From Acanthamoeba castellanii str. Neff (taxonomy: Eukaryota > Discosea > Longamoebia > Acanthamoebidae), in contig NW_004457586.1 of the NCBI RefSeq assembly GCF_000313135.1, forward strand, positions 65,756 through 129,755: a stretch of 64,000 nucleotides of DNA, given 5' to 3'. Both the position numbers and the translations under genes were made by a program. Of this stretch, positions 20,971 to 32,207 are shown in pieces. Position 1 is the first letter of the stretch. Each line of letters begins with the position of its first letter. Under the pieces are notes generated by a model that saw only the letters and a list, made by a program, of their open reading frames with translations, did no database searches and was not told the origin of the DNA.

Positions 20971-22596
20971 ATGGAACCGATGAGCACGGAGAGGTACCCC
21001 CACCCTACGCACCCGGAGGTGGGGAGAGCCGCGGCTCAGCCTCTTTACGATCCGACGTTGGTGGGTCCGGCCGCGCCCGGCCCGCACCGCCTGACGAGGG
21101 AGCAGCTCTTTCATGACATGAAGGTGCGCGACCTCCTGCTGGCTCTGGGCGTATCGCCTGGAGGACGCGACGTCATCTATTTCCAGGCGCACACCACCAT
21201 CGAGACCGTACTTGAGGTTCTCTCTCTCTCTCTCGGTGAGCAGTGAACTAAGTGTGGTCATTGTCTTACTCGATGGACTTCATTCTCAACAGGCCATGGC
21301 AAAGGAGCGTATACATTCAGCCCCCGTCTGGGTTGAGCAGCCCGAACGAGGCTACACTCAGGTACAATGTGCAGATCGTGAAGTGGCACTCGTGCATGGT
21401 GGCTCAGATCGCTGTCTCTGCTATTCAGGTGGACGTGCAGGACCTGGCGGCCGCACTGTTCTCCCTTCACGGCGACGACGTAGAGTCGGTCAAGAACAGC
21501 TTCTTCCAGCGACAAGTGCTTTCCGTCGCCAGTACGCTGCCTCCTCGCTTCACGGTGATGGGCCTACGTGGGCGTACACTGACGTTCGTGCTCAGGTCTG
21601 GCGCAGCGCGACCAGATGCGGCCTGTCACGTTGGACACCAGGGTGGGCGATGTACTCTTGGCCATGGTCAACATCGCTCATCGTGTCGTCGTGGTTGACG
21701 ACAGCCGGTTCGATTCATCCAAGCTGCTGCACGTTATAAGGTGACACATTCTAGCCTTTGGGGTGGGACGCGGGCAGTTTGCATGCCAGAGGCGACGTTC
21801 CTGTCTGACACCGTTCCTTCAGCCAGTTTGATATGCTTCGATTTTTGGACAAGTACGCGGCGCAGTTCCCCATCGACCTCAACACCATCGAAGCGTACCA
21901 GCTCATGAACACGAACGTCGTTTCTGTGCCACCAACAACCCGGTACCCATCAAAGGCCACCCCCGCACACTGCACGCGATACTAATCTGTGCCAATCTGG
22001 TGACCAAACCAGGGCTATTGAGGCGCTGAGCAAGTGCCTGCAGCACAAATTCAGCGGCATGGCCATCATAGACCCGGCCAACAACAAGTTCGTGGGTCAC
22101 ATTTCTGTCAGCGACCTGCGGGTACCTTGCAACACCCCATTGGCCTTGCACCAGAACGATCGTTAACGACGGCTTGGCCCTTGAACTCCCAGGGCATCAC
22201 TCCTACAGACTTCATTGATCTCTGGCTGCCGGTAACGCAGTACCTCGAGCGTCGAGGATTGGTACGTTCAAACCGCAATTCCATCCATGGCCAGCACTGC
22301 AGCGGTGGTGGCTTACAGGGGCTTTTCTTTCACACAAAGGCTTCACGTCCTACGATTTGGTGCCTGCCCGGTTCTCTGTTGCCGGAGATCATAAGGCGGA
22401 TGATCGACAATCATGTTCATCGGTACCACTCACCGCCACACTTGCGCGAGGACCGAGATCGAGCCGCGGGCTTACCTACTTTCGTTCGTGTCGCTACAGG
22501 GTGTACATAGCCGATAGGATAGGCCACGCCGCTGGCATTATCACCATCACGGACCTGCTGGCCTACCTCCTTGCCCGCCTCTTCCCTGGCGAGTGA
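20971..22596 (+). CDS. CBS-domain protein (SNF4/AMPK-gamma-like)
   Basis: ATG 20971 begins MEPMSTERYPHPTHPEV. CBS-type segments follow: VRDLLLALG..VIYFQAHTTIETVLEAM, RPVTLDTRVGDVLLAMVN with HRVVVVDDSRFD, QLMNTNVVSVPPTTRAIEAL with FSGMAIIDPANNKFVGHISV, and a last one with IIRRMIDNHVHRVYIADR and GIITITDLLAYLLARLF. Four CBS units in this order, with VHRVYIAD and SVSDLR phrases, resemble the adenine-nucleotide-sensing gamma subunit of AMPK/SNF1. No glycogen-binding or kinase part is present. It could instead be a gamma-like CBS protein outside the AMPK complex. Introns are short with frequent GTAC donors. A G12 run lies in the downstream intergenic spacer. Confidence 0.75.
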
Positions 22597-22789
22597 GCGG
22601 CGGCGATAACCCCCTTCAATACAAACGTTGACGTTGACCTTGCTGCCCCCCTTGACGCCGACCGCGATTTTGGTGTATCGCCGTTCGAGTTGCGGCGTGA
22701 TTTGGGGGGGGGGGGCGCACAAAAGCACGGCCAGAAGTTCTTCAAGCAACAGAGAACAAACAGCAGCAACAACGCACCATAGACACACA

Positions 22790-23961
22790 ATGAGCAGCAA
22801 GAAGGTGATCGCAGTCCTGGGCGTCGGACCTGGCATCGGCCGTGCGGTGGCAGTGAGGTGCCAACGCACAGCGTTCTACGCTAATACCCTGTTGTCGCAT
22901 CGATCAGCTGCTCACATCTTGCCATCCAAATCGATTTTGCGTACAGATTTGCAAAGGAGAACTTTGCCGTCGCCCTGTTGGCTAGATCGCCTGAAAAGCT
23001 TGAGGCGGTGGCCAACGAGATCAAGCAGCACAGCGTACCTTCCCCCCCCCCACTGCAGGCGTCAACCACACTCACCCCAATGGCGTTGGTGTAGCAGGGA
23101 GCACAGACGTTGAGCATTCCCACAGACGCCAGGGACCCCGCATCGGTGAAGCAGGCCTTCGAGACCATCCGCAAGGAGCTCGGTGCTCCAGACGTGCTGG
23201 TGTACAATGCGGGAGGGTTCAAATATGGTGGCATCCTGGACATCGACCCGACTGAGTTCGACAACCTGTGGAAGGTAAGGCTCTTTGCCGCTGCGTGAGT
23301 GGTGGATCGTGTATGAGTCGCGCTAATGGTGTAAACCTATTGTGACAGTCCAACTGCTTTGGAGCGTTCCTCGCCACGCAAGAGGTCTTGCCGGGTATGC
23401 TGGAGAAGGGCAGCGGCACCATCCTTTACACCGGCGCAACGGCTTCCCTGCGCGGCGGCGCCAAGTTCTCTGGACTGGTGCTCTTCCCACCCTTCGTTTG
23501 CATCCTGATGTACCAGCGCCTTGTGCTCAGAACCTTCAATGTTTCCTTCTTAGGCCGTGGGCAAGTTTGCCTTGCGTGCTCTGGCGCAGTCAACCGCAAG
23601 AGAGTTTGGCCCTCAGGGAATTCATGTGGCGCACATCATCATCGATGGCCAGGTGGACCTGGAGCGAAGCATCAAGGTACCACCACACTAGATCTTGAGG
23701 CCGTTCCCGTTACAACAGGTCTCTCACACCTGGAAACCTGTACAGGCACAGGAAGGGCGTGCTTTGGACTCGTTCCTCAGCTCCGACGCCATCGCAGAGG
23801 AGTACTGGCATTTGTACACCCAGCACAAGACCACATGTACGAACAGCGCCGCCCATTCGTGCTCATTCATGCTTCATGAGCCCCAACACTAACACCGCTT
23901 CTTCTGCCCACACGCAGGGACGCTGGAGCTCGACCTCCGCCCTTACGTCGAGAAGTTCTAG
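22790..23961 (+). CDS. Short-chain dehydrogenase/reductase, atypical active site
   Basis: MSSKKVIAVLGVGPGIGRAV gives the Rossmann motif in its GxGxGIG-like form (GVGPGIG). Further exons have NFAVALLARSPEKLEAV, DVLVYNAGG (NAG), GTILYTGATASLRGGAKFSG and AVGKFALRALAQSTAREFG. The Ser of the triad is replaced by the TGATAS context, and the usual YxxxK is not present: the residue four before the Lys is Leu. This resembles a known bacterial/eukaryotic SDR subgroup with a GATASLRGG motif that lacks the classical Tyr. Catalysis may therefore differ or be lost. A C10 run lies in an intron at 23042-23051. The stop TAG is 82 bases before tRNA-Leu. Confidence 0.82.
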
Positions 23962-24042
23962 CCAACCCTCCTCCCAACACTTCTCGTTCAAGCTCAGTGT
24001 ATCCCGCGTGGATGGCTGCACTCGGCTGAACGTAATAAGGAG

Positions 24043-24127
24043 GGACGGATGGCCGAGTTGGTCTAAGGCGCTACGTTCAGGTCGTAGTCTGGGTCTCCAG
24101 GCGTGGGTTCGAATCCCACTTCGTCCA
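24043..24127 (+). tRNA. tRNA-Leu (anticodon CAG)
   Basis: This is the third identical 85-nt copy in the window (see 1229-1313). The 5' flank AAGGAG directly before the gene is shared with the first copy. The 3' flank differs (CAACATTG) and is followed by T4 and T5 runs that can terminate Pol III. Confidence 0.97.
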
Positions 24128-24223
24128 ACATTGTTTTGCCCGGTTTTTATCCCAACAAAGTGTCTTTGGAGAAGTTGGCTTAGCTCCCTCGTTTGCTTTG
24201 CGTACTGCTACCTAAGATCACAG

Positions 24224-25769
24224 ATGGATAGATACACGCCCACAGGACCAACCTTGGTCAGCATGCCCGCCGAGTTGCTGATCTCAATCTTTGGCTGGCT
24301 GCAAGCTGCGGACATAATGGCACTGCGAGTGACGTCGGCTCTGCTCCACAGATTGACGTTCGATGATGCTGCACTGTGGCGCCCCTTCTACCTCAAGACC
24401 TTTGGCCACTCCCGGCCCTGCAAGCCAGCGTCCCATACCCCCGAGAGCAGCACCAACGCCGAGCTCTGGCAAGATTACCACCTGCACATACCACAGGCCA
24501 AGGTAGTGGACACGCTCATCCGTCGGTTCCAACAGACGTGGGAGTGGGCGTACAAGGTGCACACTCCGATCCACTGCACCGACTCTTGGCCAGCTGTTAG
24601 GCTCCGCCTCGTTCGTAACGCCCCCTTTCGTTCATCGCGCTTTAGAGCAGGGTGTTGGACTTGGTGGAGCTCACGCGCAAAGGGGCAACGTGCTACGCCA
24701 TGCCCAAGGTGAGGTTCCCGCCCGAGCGCTGGGTGGCGCGCCGGGATGAGCCCGAGCAGGGCATGTGGCGCTACGAGGGCGAGTGGTCAACAGACCTGAA
24801 GAGGTTCGTCAGGTTCTTTACCTTGATCTCGACGTCGGGTTCAACTTGCACGGCACTTATGTGAGTGGGTACCACTACCGTAGGGAGGGCTACGGTGCTT
24901 GCCGCTTTCTGAACGGTAACCTCTACTGCGGGCAATGGGCGCACGACATGATGCATGGCCAGGGTGCGTGTGTGCCTGCTTGCCGTAACTTCGTGTGGTG
25001 TTGTTCCTCCTTTACCAATCCACGCAAGTGGACAGGTGTTATGTTTTACGGTGATGGCAGCGTGTACGACGGGTTATGGTGCCGCAACGCACGGTACACG
25101 CCAGCGACAATCAACCAACTAAACTCAGCTACACTTACACCCGTTCGTGATGTCTTGTGCAGGTACGGCAAGGGGACCTACAAACGGCCTGGTCGATGGA
25201 CCTACTGCGGCGACTGGAAGGACGGCAAGAGGTTCGCTTCATCTCCTCCACGCCCTTTCAGAAACAGTCACGGATATCAAATAAGGCGCAACTGACAAAT
25301 ATTCAACAAGCTGGGATAGTATAGTGGTAGTACATTGGTTTGTGGTACCAACAACCCGGGTTCAATTCCCGGTCCTGGCAACGTTTTTTATTCACGGCAA
25401 TTTCTGGCGGTGGTGTCCAGGTGTGGTTGGGGTACGCTGCAGTTTGCGCCGCTGGATGACGCCTGGCGTACCTGTTCCTCTGCCAGCGGCCTTTCCACGA
25501 CACCAGGCCAACGTCCCAGAGACTCTCTAGCTGGACCAGCTTGGGGAGGCCAGGAGCCACCTGCTCCGGCGGCATCACCAACGTAGCTAAGGGCAGGCAA
25601 CAGGCCGGAAGGCGAAGGAACGGCGACGTTCGCGAATGGCGGGGTCTACCACGGCAAGTGCAGGAACAAGTGGCGCGAGAGGGGAGCCTACCGCGGTGAG
25701 CACTACGAGCTGATAACCTTTGTGGGCCTCCTCAAGAGAAGGATCCCTGTTGACGGCAGCCACGCATGA
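24224..25769 (+). CDS. F-box protein with MORN repeats
   Basis: ATG 24224 starts MDRYTPTGPTLVSMPAELLI. The F-box core is MPAELLISIFGWLQAADIMA with LWRPFYLKTF. Later exons hold MORN repeats: YRREGYGACRFLNGNLYCGQ, WTGVMFYGDGSVYDGLW, RYGKGTYKRPGRWTYCGDW, GWGTLQFAPLDDAW and EGEGTATFANGGVYHGKCRN. F-box suggests recruitment to SCF ubiquitin ligase; MORN repeats often bind membrane lipids or build scaffolds. The exon ending DWKDGKR joins across a roughly 190-base intron to CGWGTLQFA in phase, and that intron contains tRNA-His. The likely stop is TGA 25767-25769, but the last exon boundary is uncertain. Confidence 0.75.
25310..25380 (+). tRNA. tRNA-His (anticodon GTG), inside an intron
   Basis: A 71-nt cloverleaf. 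The acceptor GCTGGGA/TCCTGGC pairs with two G-U pairs, the anticodon stem TTGGT/ACCAA encloses TTGTGGT (anticodon GTG), and the T-arm is CCGGG-TTCAATT-CCCGG. The discriminator is A, with T6 at 25383-25388 as terminator. It lies on the same strand as, and within an inferred intron of, the F-box/MORN gene (about 25231-25421). Confidence 0.95.
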
Positions 25770-25990
25770 AACGTAACTTTGCCGGAGAAGTGTAGGTGTC
25801 TCCGGCGTTGGGCACGAAGAAAGCAGCAGGTGACAAGATGGGGGTTGGATTGCGTTTATGGTACAGATCGGTACGAACATTTGTAGATGAATCGTACAAG
25901 GCTGTGTTGGATGAATAAATACAAGAGACAGCGATGCCTCGGTGGGTGTGAAGTCGCTCAGGTAGTGAGGAAGTGGAAAAATCTGTCGGC

Positions 25991-26692
25991 TTAGAAGAGG
26001 GAGCACTGGTTGGAAGAGAACTTGAGCTTGCCCTTCATGCCCTTGCCCTTGCCGCCCTTGTTTCCCTTACCCTTGCCCTTGCCGCTGTCGGAATCGCCGC
26101 CGATGGACTTGCGGATCTCGCGGACGAGCTCGAAGAAGGACTCCTCGACGTTGATGCGCGACTTGGCCGACGACTCGAGGAACTTGCAGCCGAACGACTT
26201 GGCGAGATCGGCACCCTCGGAGGTGGCGACCACTCGCGAGTCCTCGAGATCGCACTTGTTACCGACAAGAACCATCGGCACGTTGTCCTCCTCCTTTACC
26301 CTGAGGATTTGCTCGCGGAAGGAAGAGATTTCCTCAAACGACGATCGACTCGTGATAGAGTAGACGCAGAGGAAGCCCTGGCCGGTACGCATGTACTGAT
26401 CCCTCATAGCGCTAAAGATGGAAAACGGAACGGTAAGTCGGCTGCAGTGAAAAAGCTGTTGGGGGCGCGAGAACACAACAAGAGAAGTGGCAGCACACCT
26501 GAATTCCTCCTGGCCGGCGGTATCGAGAATGTCGAGGAGACAGGTCTCCTGGTCGATTTCGACCTGCTTGCGGTAGGAATCTTCGATGGTAGGATCGTAC
26601 TCGTCCATGAAGTGATGGTTGATCAGCTGGATGGTGAGCGCCGACTTACCCACACCACCGCCTCCGACAACGACAAGCTTGTACTCAGTCAT
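25991..26692 (-). CDS. ras: Ras small GTPase
   Basis: Two exons (26692-26499 and 26411-25991) are joined in phase after GQEEF. It starts [20 protein letters not shown], with wild-type Gly at positions 12 and 13. The effector loop is [13 protein letters not shown]3 is DTAGQEEF, G4 is NKCD and G5 is ESSAK. The C-terminus is Lys/Gly-rich (polybasic) and ends in the CAAX box CSLF, so prenylation and plasma-membrane anchoring are expected; a terminal Phe or Leu often favours geranylgeranylation. It is a classical Ras (not Rap/Rho) and a switch for growth, macropinocytosis or motility in amoebae. The gene converges on the F-box/MORN gene. Confidence 0.96.
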   Translation of the reverse strand: MTEYKLVVVGGGGVGKSALTIQLINHHFMDEYDPTIEDSYRKQVEIDQETCLLDILDTAGQEEFRCAATSLVVFSRPQQLFHCSRLTVPFSIFSAMRDQYMRTGQGFLCVYSITSRSSFEEISSFREQILRVKEEDNVPMVLVGNKCDLEDSRVVATSEGADLAKSFGCKFLESSAKSRINVEESFFELVREIRKSIGGDSDSGKGKGKGNKGGKGKGMKGKLKFSSNQCSLF

Positions 26693-27234
26693 CTTTTTGA
26701 AATGTGTGTTGTTGGTTGTTCGGCTTCAAGTTGAGAATGGCGCTGTCGGTTGGCCTATTTATTGGGCGGACAAGACGGAGAGGGAACCAGACAAAAAGCC
26801 AGCATATGGAATTTCAACGGTCACCACATTCTCGTTTGATTGGATGGTAAAAATAGAACCTTCGTTCATTGGACGGAACTATCGAATTAATTTAGCTGGC
26901 CATTGGTTCCAAAAATAGAACTCTCCGGCATTGGGCGAAGAATGTTGCGCAAACACGTGTGTGCATGGTTTGCGCGTCAGGCCTCAGCAAGGCCAACAGC
27001 ACACCCTCACGGACGGGCACGCACAGGTGCCAGTGAGTGGAGAGGCTGCTGGCCAGCAGAACGGAGACCCATGATCGTCCAGCACTCTCGCGAGAGTGTG
27101 TTGTTGTGTGCAAACGCGAGAGTGGAGTGTAAGTTCGAACAAGAATGACTTTACTCTCAGCTCTCTCCCCTTTTGTGTACAAGACTCTCTTTCTCTCCAT
27201 CCACGACGTGTGCGGCACAGCAGTGGTCTGCAAC
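26693..27234. other. Ras upstream region and Cdc48 3' flank
   Basis: 540 bases without a protein gene. They must carry the Ras promoter (right of 26692 on the minus strand) and the Cdc48 3' UTR. The part near 26740-26900 is AT-richer than average. A perfect 16-bp palindrome sits at 27083-27098. Short frames here are not protein-like. Confidence 0.5.
27083..27098. promoter_or_regulatory. Perfect 16-bp palindrome around TCTCGCGAGA
   Basis: cactctcgcgagagtg is its own reverse complement. Its core TCTCGCGAGA equals a palindromic promoter element known from animal housekeeping genes. Here it lies about 390 bases upstream of the Ras start codon. A functional role is inferred only. Confidence 0.4.
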
Positions 27235-29780
<2,546 letters not shown>

Positions 29781-29890
29781 TCAGATTTTGCGTGTCACGC
29801 CACACATTTCCGAAACTCCAAAAAACTTTGGCAGAGCTAACGAATTCTTCGAATACTGGCGGAGCTTGCCATTGATTTCGATCGAACGGA

Positions 29891-31139
29891 TTAGGCTGTG
29901 TTTTTTATGGGAGAAACGACCCGAGGGCCATGGAAAGTATGGGAAAGAATATCAACGAAACACCCAGTGTGTGCGTAGGTGTCTTGGGGCGGCTCCGGGG
30001 CTACTACTTGCCACACAGGCAAGTGGGGGCAGCGCGTGGGCGGAGGTGTTTGGTGCCTGGCCTTGGACGGGTGGACGTGCCTGGGCGGGGTGACGGTGGG
30101 GAACACCGTCAACGACGGGGATCCTGAGGGCAAGTGAGACGGCGACGCCGATCTGATGGGCAACGCCGAGCGCAAGGTCGGAGGTGATGGCGACATGGAG
30201 GGTGAGGCGAGGGGCGTAGGCGAGGGCGTCCATGAAGGTGATGAAGAAGCAGTCGACGAGGTAGAGGAGGTTTCAGATGATGACCAAGAGGCCAACGGCA
30301 ACAACGAAGCCAACTGAGTGGTCGTGATTGACAGCAACAACAAGGGCGAGGATGACCAAGAGGAAGAAGACAAGACCAATGGGGTAGTCATGCTCAAGGG
30401 TGAACTGGATGGTGAGCTGGTGGGAGATGGAGTAGTGGAGGGGGACGTTGTCGGCGTGGGCGTGTTCGAAGGTGACAGTGTTGAGGATGGTGTGGGCGTG
30501 TTGGTCGGTGACTGTGTTGGTGAGGGTGTGGGTGACTGCGTTGGTGAGGGCGAGGGCGTGTTTGTCGGCGACTGAGTCGGTGAGGGCGAGGGCGTGTTTG
30601 ACGGCAACTGGGTCAGCAAGGATGAGGTCAACTGAGTAGGTGAGGGGGTGTTTGATGGTGACTGGGTTGGAGAGGGCGATGGCGACTGCGTGACCTACTG
30701 CGAGGGCGATGGCGAGTTTGTCAGCGACTGGGTCGGCGGTGGTGTCGGCGACTGCGAGGGCGATGGCGACTGCGTGGGCGAGGGTGAGGGGTGTTTGAAG
30801 GCGACTGGGTCGGCGAGGGCGAGGGCGACTGCGATGGTGAAGGGAGGGTGTGGCCAGGGCCACCAAGACTAGCTCCGACTCGCTGAAGCACTCGCCGCCC
30901 ACCACTGTGTTGGTAAGCAGGTAGGGATCGCCCCCAGTGGCGCTGAGGTCGCCTGTGAGCTCACCAATGGTGACGTTGGTGACTGAGTTGCACTGGGCGT
31001 CGCCTGCGCTGGGACCAGCCAGAACGAAGGGCAGCCCCGCAAACTGTGACGAGTTGGCTGGGCAGCTTGATGTGAGGCAGGTGACGTTGAATGAGTGGTT
31101 GATCGTGTTGACCAGGTAGTCGCTGCTATTGCGCAGCAC
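29891..31139 (-). CDS. Stalk and second domain of the ice-binding-like protein (probable, frame unclear)
   Basis: Downstream of the DUF3494 domain a further open region encodes an Asn-glycosylation-rich segment ([19 protein letters not shown], then SNQ/NVT sites). Long Pro/Ser/Thr/Gln repeats of the type [14 protein letters not shown] follow around 30450-30860, ending at a stop at 29891. Such stalks are typical of secreted or wall/surface proteins. The repeat DNA is open in two frames: one reads Pro/Ser/Thr, the other Ala/His/Val and ends in a hydrophobic segment ([18 protein letters not shown]). At least one frame change occurs inside the repeat. Splicing to the upstream domain is unresolved. 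Confidence 0.45.
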
Positions 31140-31240
31140 AGGTGCTGTGAAGGCTCATGGTCAGACCACATGCACAACACAGACACGACTCGACTCACGC
31201 ACATGACACAGGGAGTGGGGGGGGACGTACTGATTGCAGT

Positions 31241-32036
31241 TCAGTTGGCAGAGTTGCCGGAGGGGACGGTGAAGGCGTTGTTGATTAAGGTGATGGCGCC
31301 GTTCACGGCAAGGGCGCGTCCGTCGAGAGAGGCGCCGTCGTTGGCCGAGACCGAGGTGTAAGCCAGCAATGACCCGACGAACCAGGTGTCGTGGTCCAGA
31401 GTGGCCGAGCTGCCCACCTGCCAGAAGAAGTTGCTGCTGCGGGCCCCGCGGGTGAGGGTGACCGAAGCCAGGGGGTCGGTGATGAGCGACGACCCCACCT
31501 GGAAGAGCCAGGCGTCGCTGGGGCTCAGGGTACCCTCGAGGGTGAGCGCCACGTTGCTCATCACAGCCGAGCTGGCGAAGCGGTAGACTCCAGGGGCAAG
31601 CACGAGGCCGCCCAGGTTGGTGTCTGTGAGCTCGACGTTGCAGGGGAGGCCGGCCAGCAGATTGTAGGAGCCGAGGAGGTTGAGCTGGGCCAGCTGAGCG
31701 TAGGTGTCGCCGGCATGGAGGGCGCCCGTGAAGACGCCGGGCGGGTTGAACCCGGTCACCTGGTTGCCGGCGTAGACGCCGATGTCGCCGGTGACGACTG
31801 TCAGGCCGACGTTGGTGACGGTGGAGGCGGCGAGGGCGGCGTAGCTGGCGGCGCGGCCCAGGATGAAGGAGGCGCCGCTACCGCCCTCCTCATAGTTGGT
31901 GCTGGTGGGGTCCCGGGTCAAGCTGGCTCCTGTGTTGATTGACATTACATGCCGCGGCTTCGGTGAGAGACGAGCGACACGCAAGCATTATCATCCCCAC
32001 CACCATGAAGAGGGTGAAGCCAAGGGTTACCTTCAT
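31241..32036 (-). CDS. Secreted ice-binding-like protein (DUF3494)
   Basis: ATG 32034-32036 begins a signal peptide (MKVTLGFTLFMVVGMIMLAC, cleavage probably after TEAAA). The main domain follows: LGRAASYAALAASTVTNVG, TGDIGVYAGNQVTGF, FTGALHAGDTYAQLAQ, GLVLAPGVYRFASSAVM, AWLFQVGSSLITDPLASVTL, SNFFWQVGSSATLDHDTW and LDGRALAVNGAITL. This order is the DUF3494/type-1 ice-binding beta-solenoid. Many family members bind ice, others are adhesins or have unknown roles. The signal exon and the domain are in different frames with only a too-short interval between them, so either an unusual splice or an indel near 31950-31968 is implied. The frame stops after SGNSAN at 31241. Confidence 0.8.
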
Positions 32037-32207
32037 CTCTTTCGTATTGTTTGGTGTTGTTGTGGTGTGTGAGTGTATGGCCGTGATGTGCGCTGGTGGT
32101 AGAGTGGTGAATGTGGCTGTCGAAAGCTCTCTGGGAAGCAAGCCTCTGTGGTGTTGCCTCTAGTTATTGTAGACATTTTGTGGTCCCAGCTTTTCACACA
32201 GAGAAGG

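Noticed and set aside
30318..30639. Plus-strand Gly/Asp/Glu/Val repeat frames
   Set aside because: They are the reverse complement of the Pro/Ser/Thr/Gln repeat of the minus-strand stalk.
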